In this document: in pieces, positions 63,744 through 64,000 of the stretch
Numbering within the stretch: the stretch's first letter is position 1
How the letters are laid out: the number at the start of each line of letters is the position of its first letter
DNA from: Syngnathus acus
Lineage: Eukaryota > Chordata > Actinopteri > Syngnathiformes > Syngnathidae
Assembly (NCBI RefSeq): GCF_901709675.1
Contig: NC_051108.1
Span: 992,001 to 1,056,000, forward strand
Length of the DNA: 64,000 nucleotides
Reading direction: 5' to 3'
Made by a program: the position numbers and the translations under genes
Notes under the pieces: generated by a model
Databases searched by the model: none
Told to the model about the DNA's origin: nothing
The model's input: only the letters and a program-made list of their open reading frames with translations

Positions 63744-64000
63744 GTACACACACACACACACACATCACCTGGTACTTTCTGGTTCTCCAAAAGGCAGGTA
63801 CATGTCACCCAAAGCTAGAGGCATATAAAATATATTCCTTGCTTAAAACAATCATAAAGTGGTCATTGTTAATCATTTGATGTGTAGCCAATATAAAAAC
63901 TATTTTATACATGAAAATAGACAGTGTTATGTCGCTAATGAAATGGCCCCAATACTGCCCCCTGGCGTCAGCCAGTGGAAGTACCCGAGCCCACTCTTGC
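63744..64000 (+). other. fez2: fez2 last intron, start of
   Basis: Opens with an AC run after the donor. The final exon (expected to encode a few residues) was not found. A CTGCCCCCTGGCG stretch at about 63955-63967 looks like a CTCF-type half on the minus strand. Confidence 0.5.

Overview
The window is vertebrate nuclear DNA, almost certainly from a ray-finned (teleost) fish. It carries seven multi-exon protein genes with GT-AG introns, many of them only 60-100 bp long as in compact fish genomes. It also holds fish-type repeats: an L2-like LINE tail, a hAT-like MITE, a SINE-like fragment and telomere-type TTAGGG satellite DNA. No prokaryotic or viral gene was seen. The species cannot be fixed from the sequence; a percomorph fish is my best guess.

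Layout. 1-20205 (+): afadin (afdn), entered at its second coding exon and complete to the stop, ending in a 3' UTR. 20471-24817 (-): a tudor-repeat germline gene, best matched to tdrd15, convergent with afdn and carrying an upstream ORF in its leader. 24884-26840: its leader exons and promoter, a SINE-like piece, and the rfx6 promoter. 26841-31693 (+): rfx6. 31694-43065: an 11.4-kb repeat-rich gap with an L2 tail, a small transcript-like unit (32855-33393), about 4.3 kb of higher-order telomere-like satellite, a hAT-like MITE and AT-rich non-coding DNA. 43066-44799 (+): vgll2. 47833-52528 (+): adcy3. 53643-57612 (+): wdr26. 60399-63743 (+): fez2, lacking only its last short exon, which should lie beyond the window.

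The genes are not an operon and have unrelated roles: cell junction scaffold (afdn), piRNA/germ granule (tdrd15), pancreatic endocrine transcription factor (rfx6), TEAD co-factor (vgll2), cAMP synthesis (adcy3), CTLH E3 ligase (wdr26), kinesin adaptor (fez2). The rfx6-vgll2 pair is a known vertebrate synteny block. From memory, the human orthologues fall on 6q (AFDN, RFX6, VGLL2), 2p (TDRD15, ADCY3, FEZ2) and 1q (WDR26), so the region joins several ancestral blocks.

Reading frames were followed exon by exon. afdn (1830 residues in window), rfx6 (916), vgll2 (276), adcy3 (1064) and wdr26 (623) all sum to whole codons with no internal stop, so every gene looks intact. The most unusual items are the telomere-like satellite with its shifting repeat period, the small spliced unit beside it, the tdrd15 uORF whose stop overlaps the main start, and in-frame afdn microexons.
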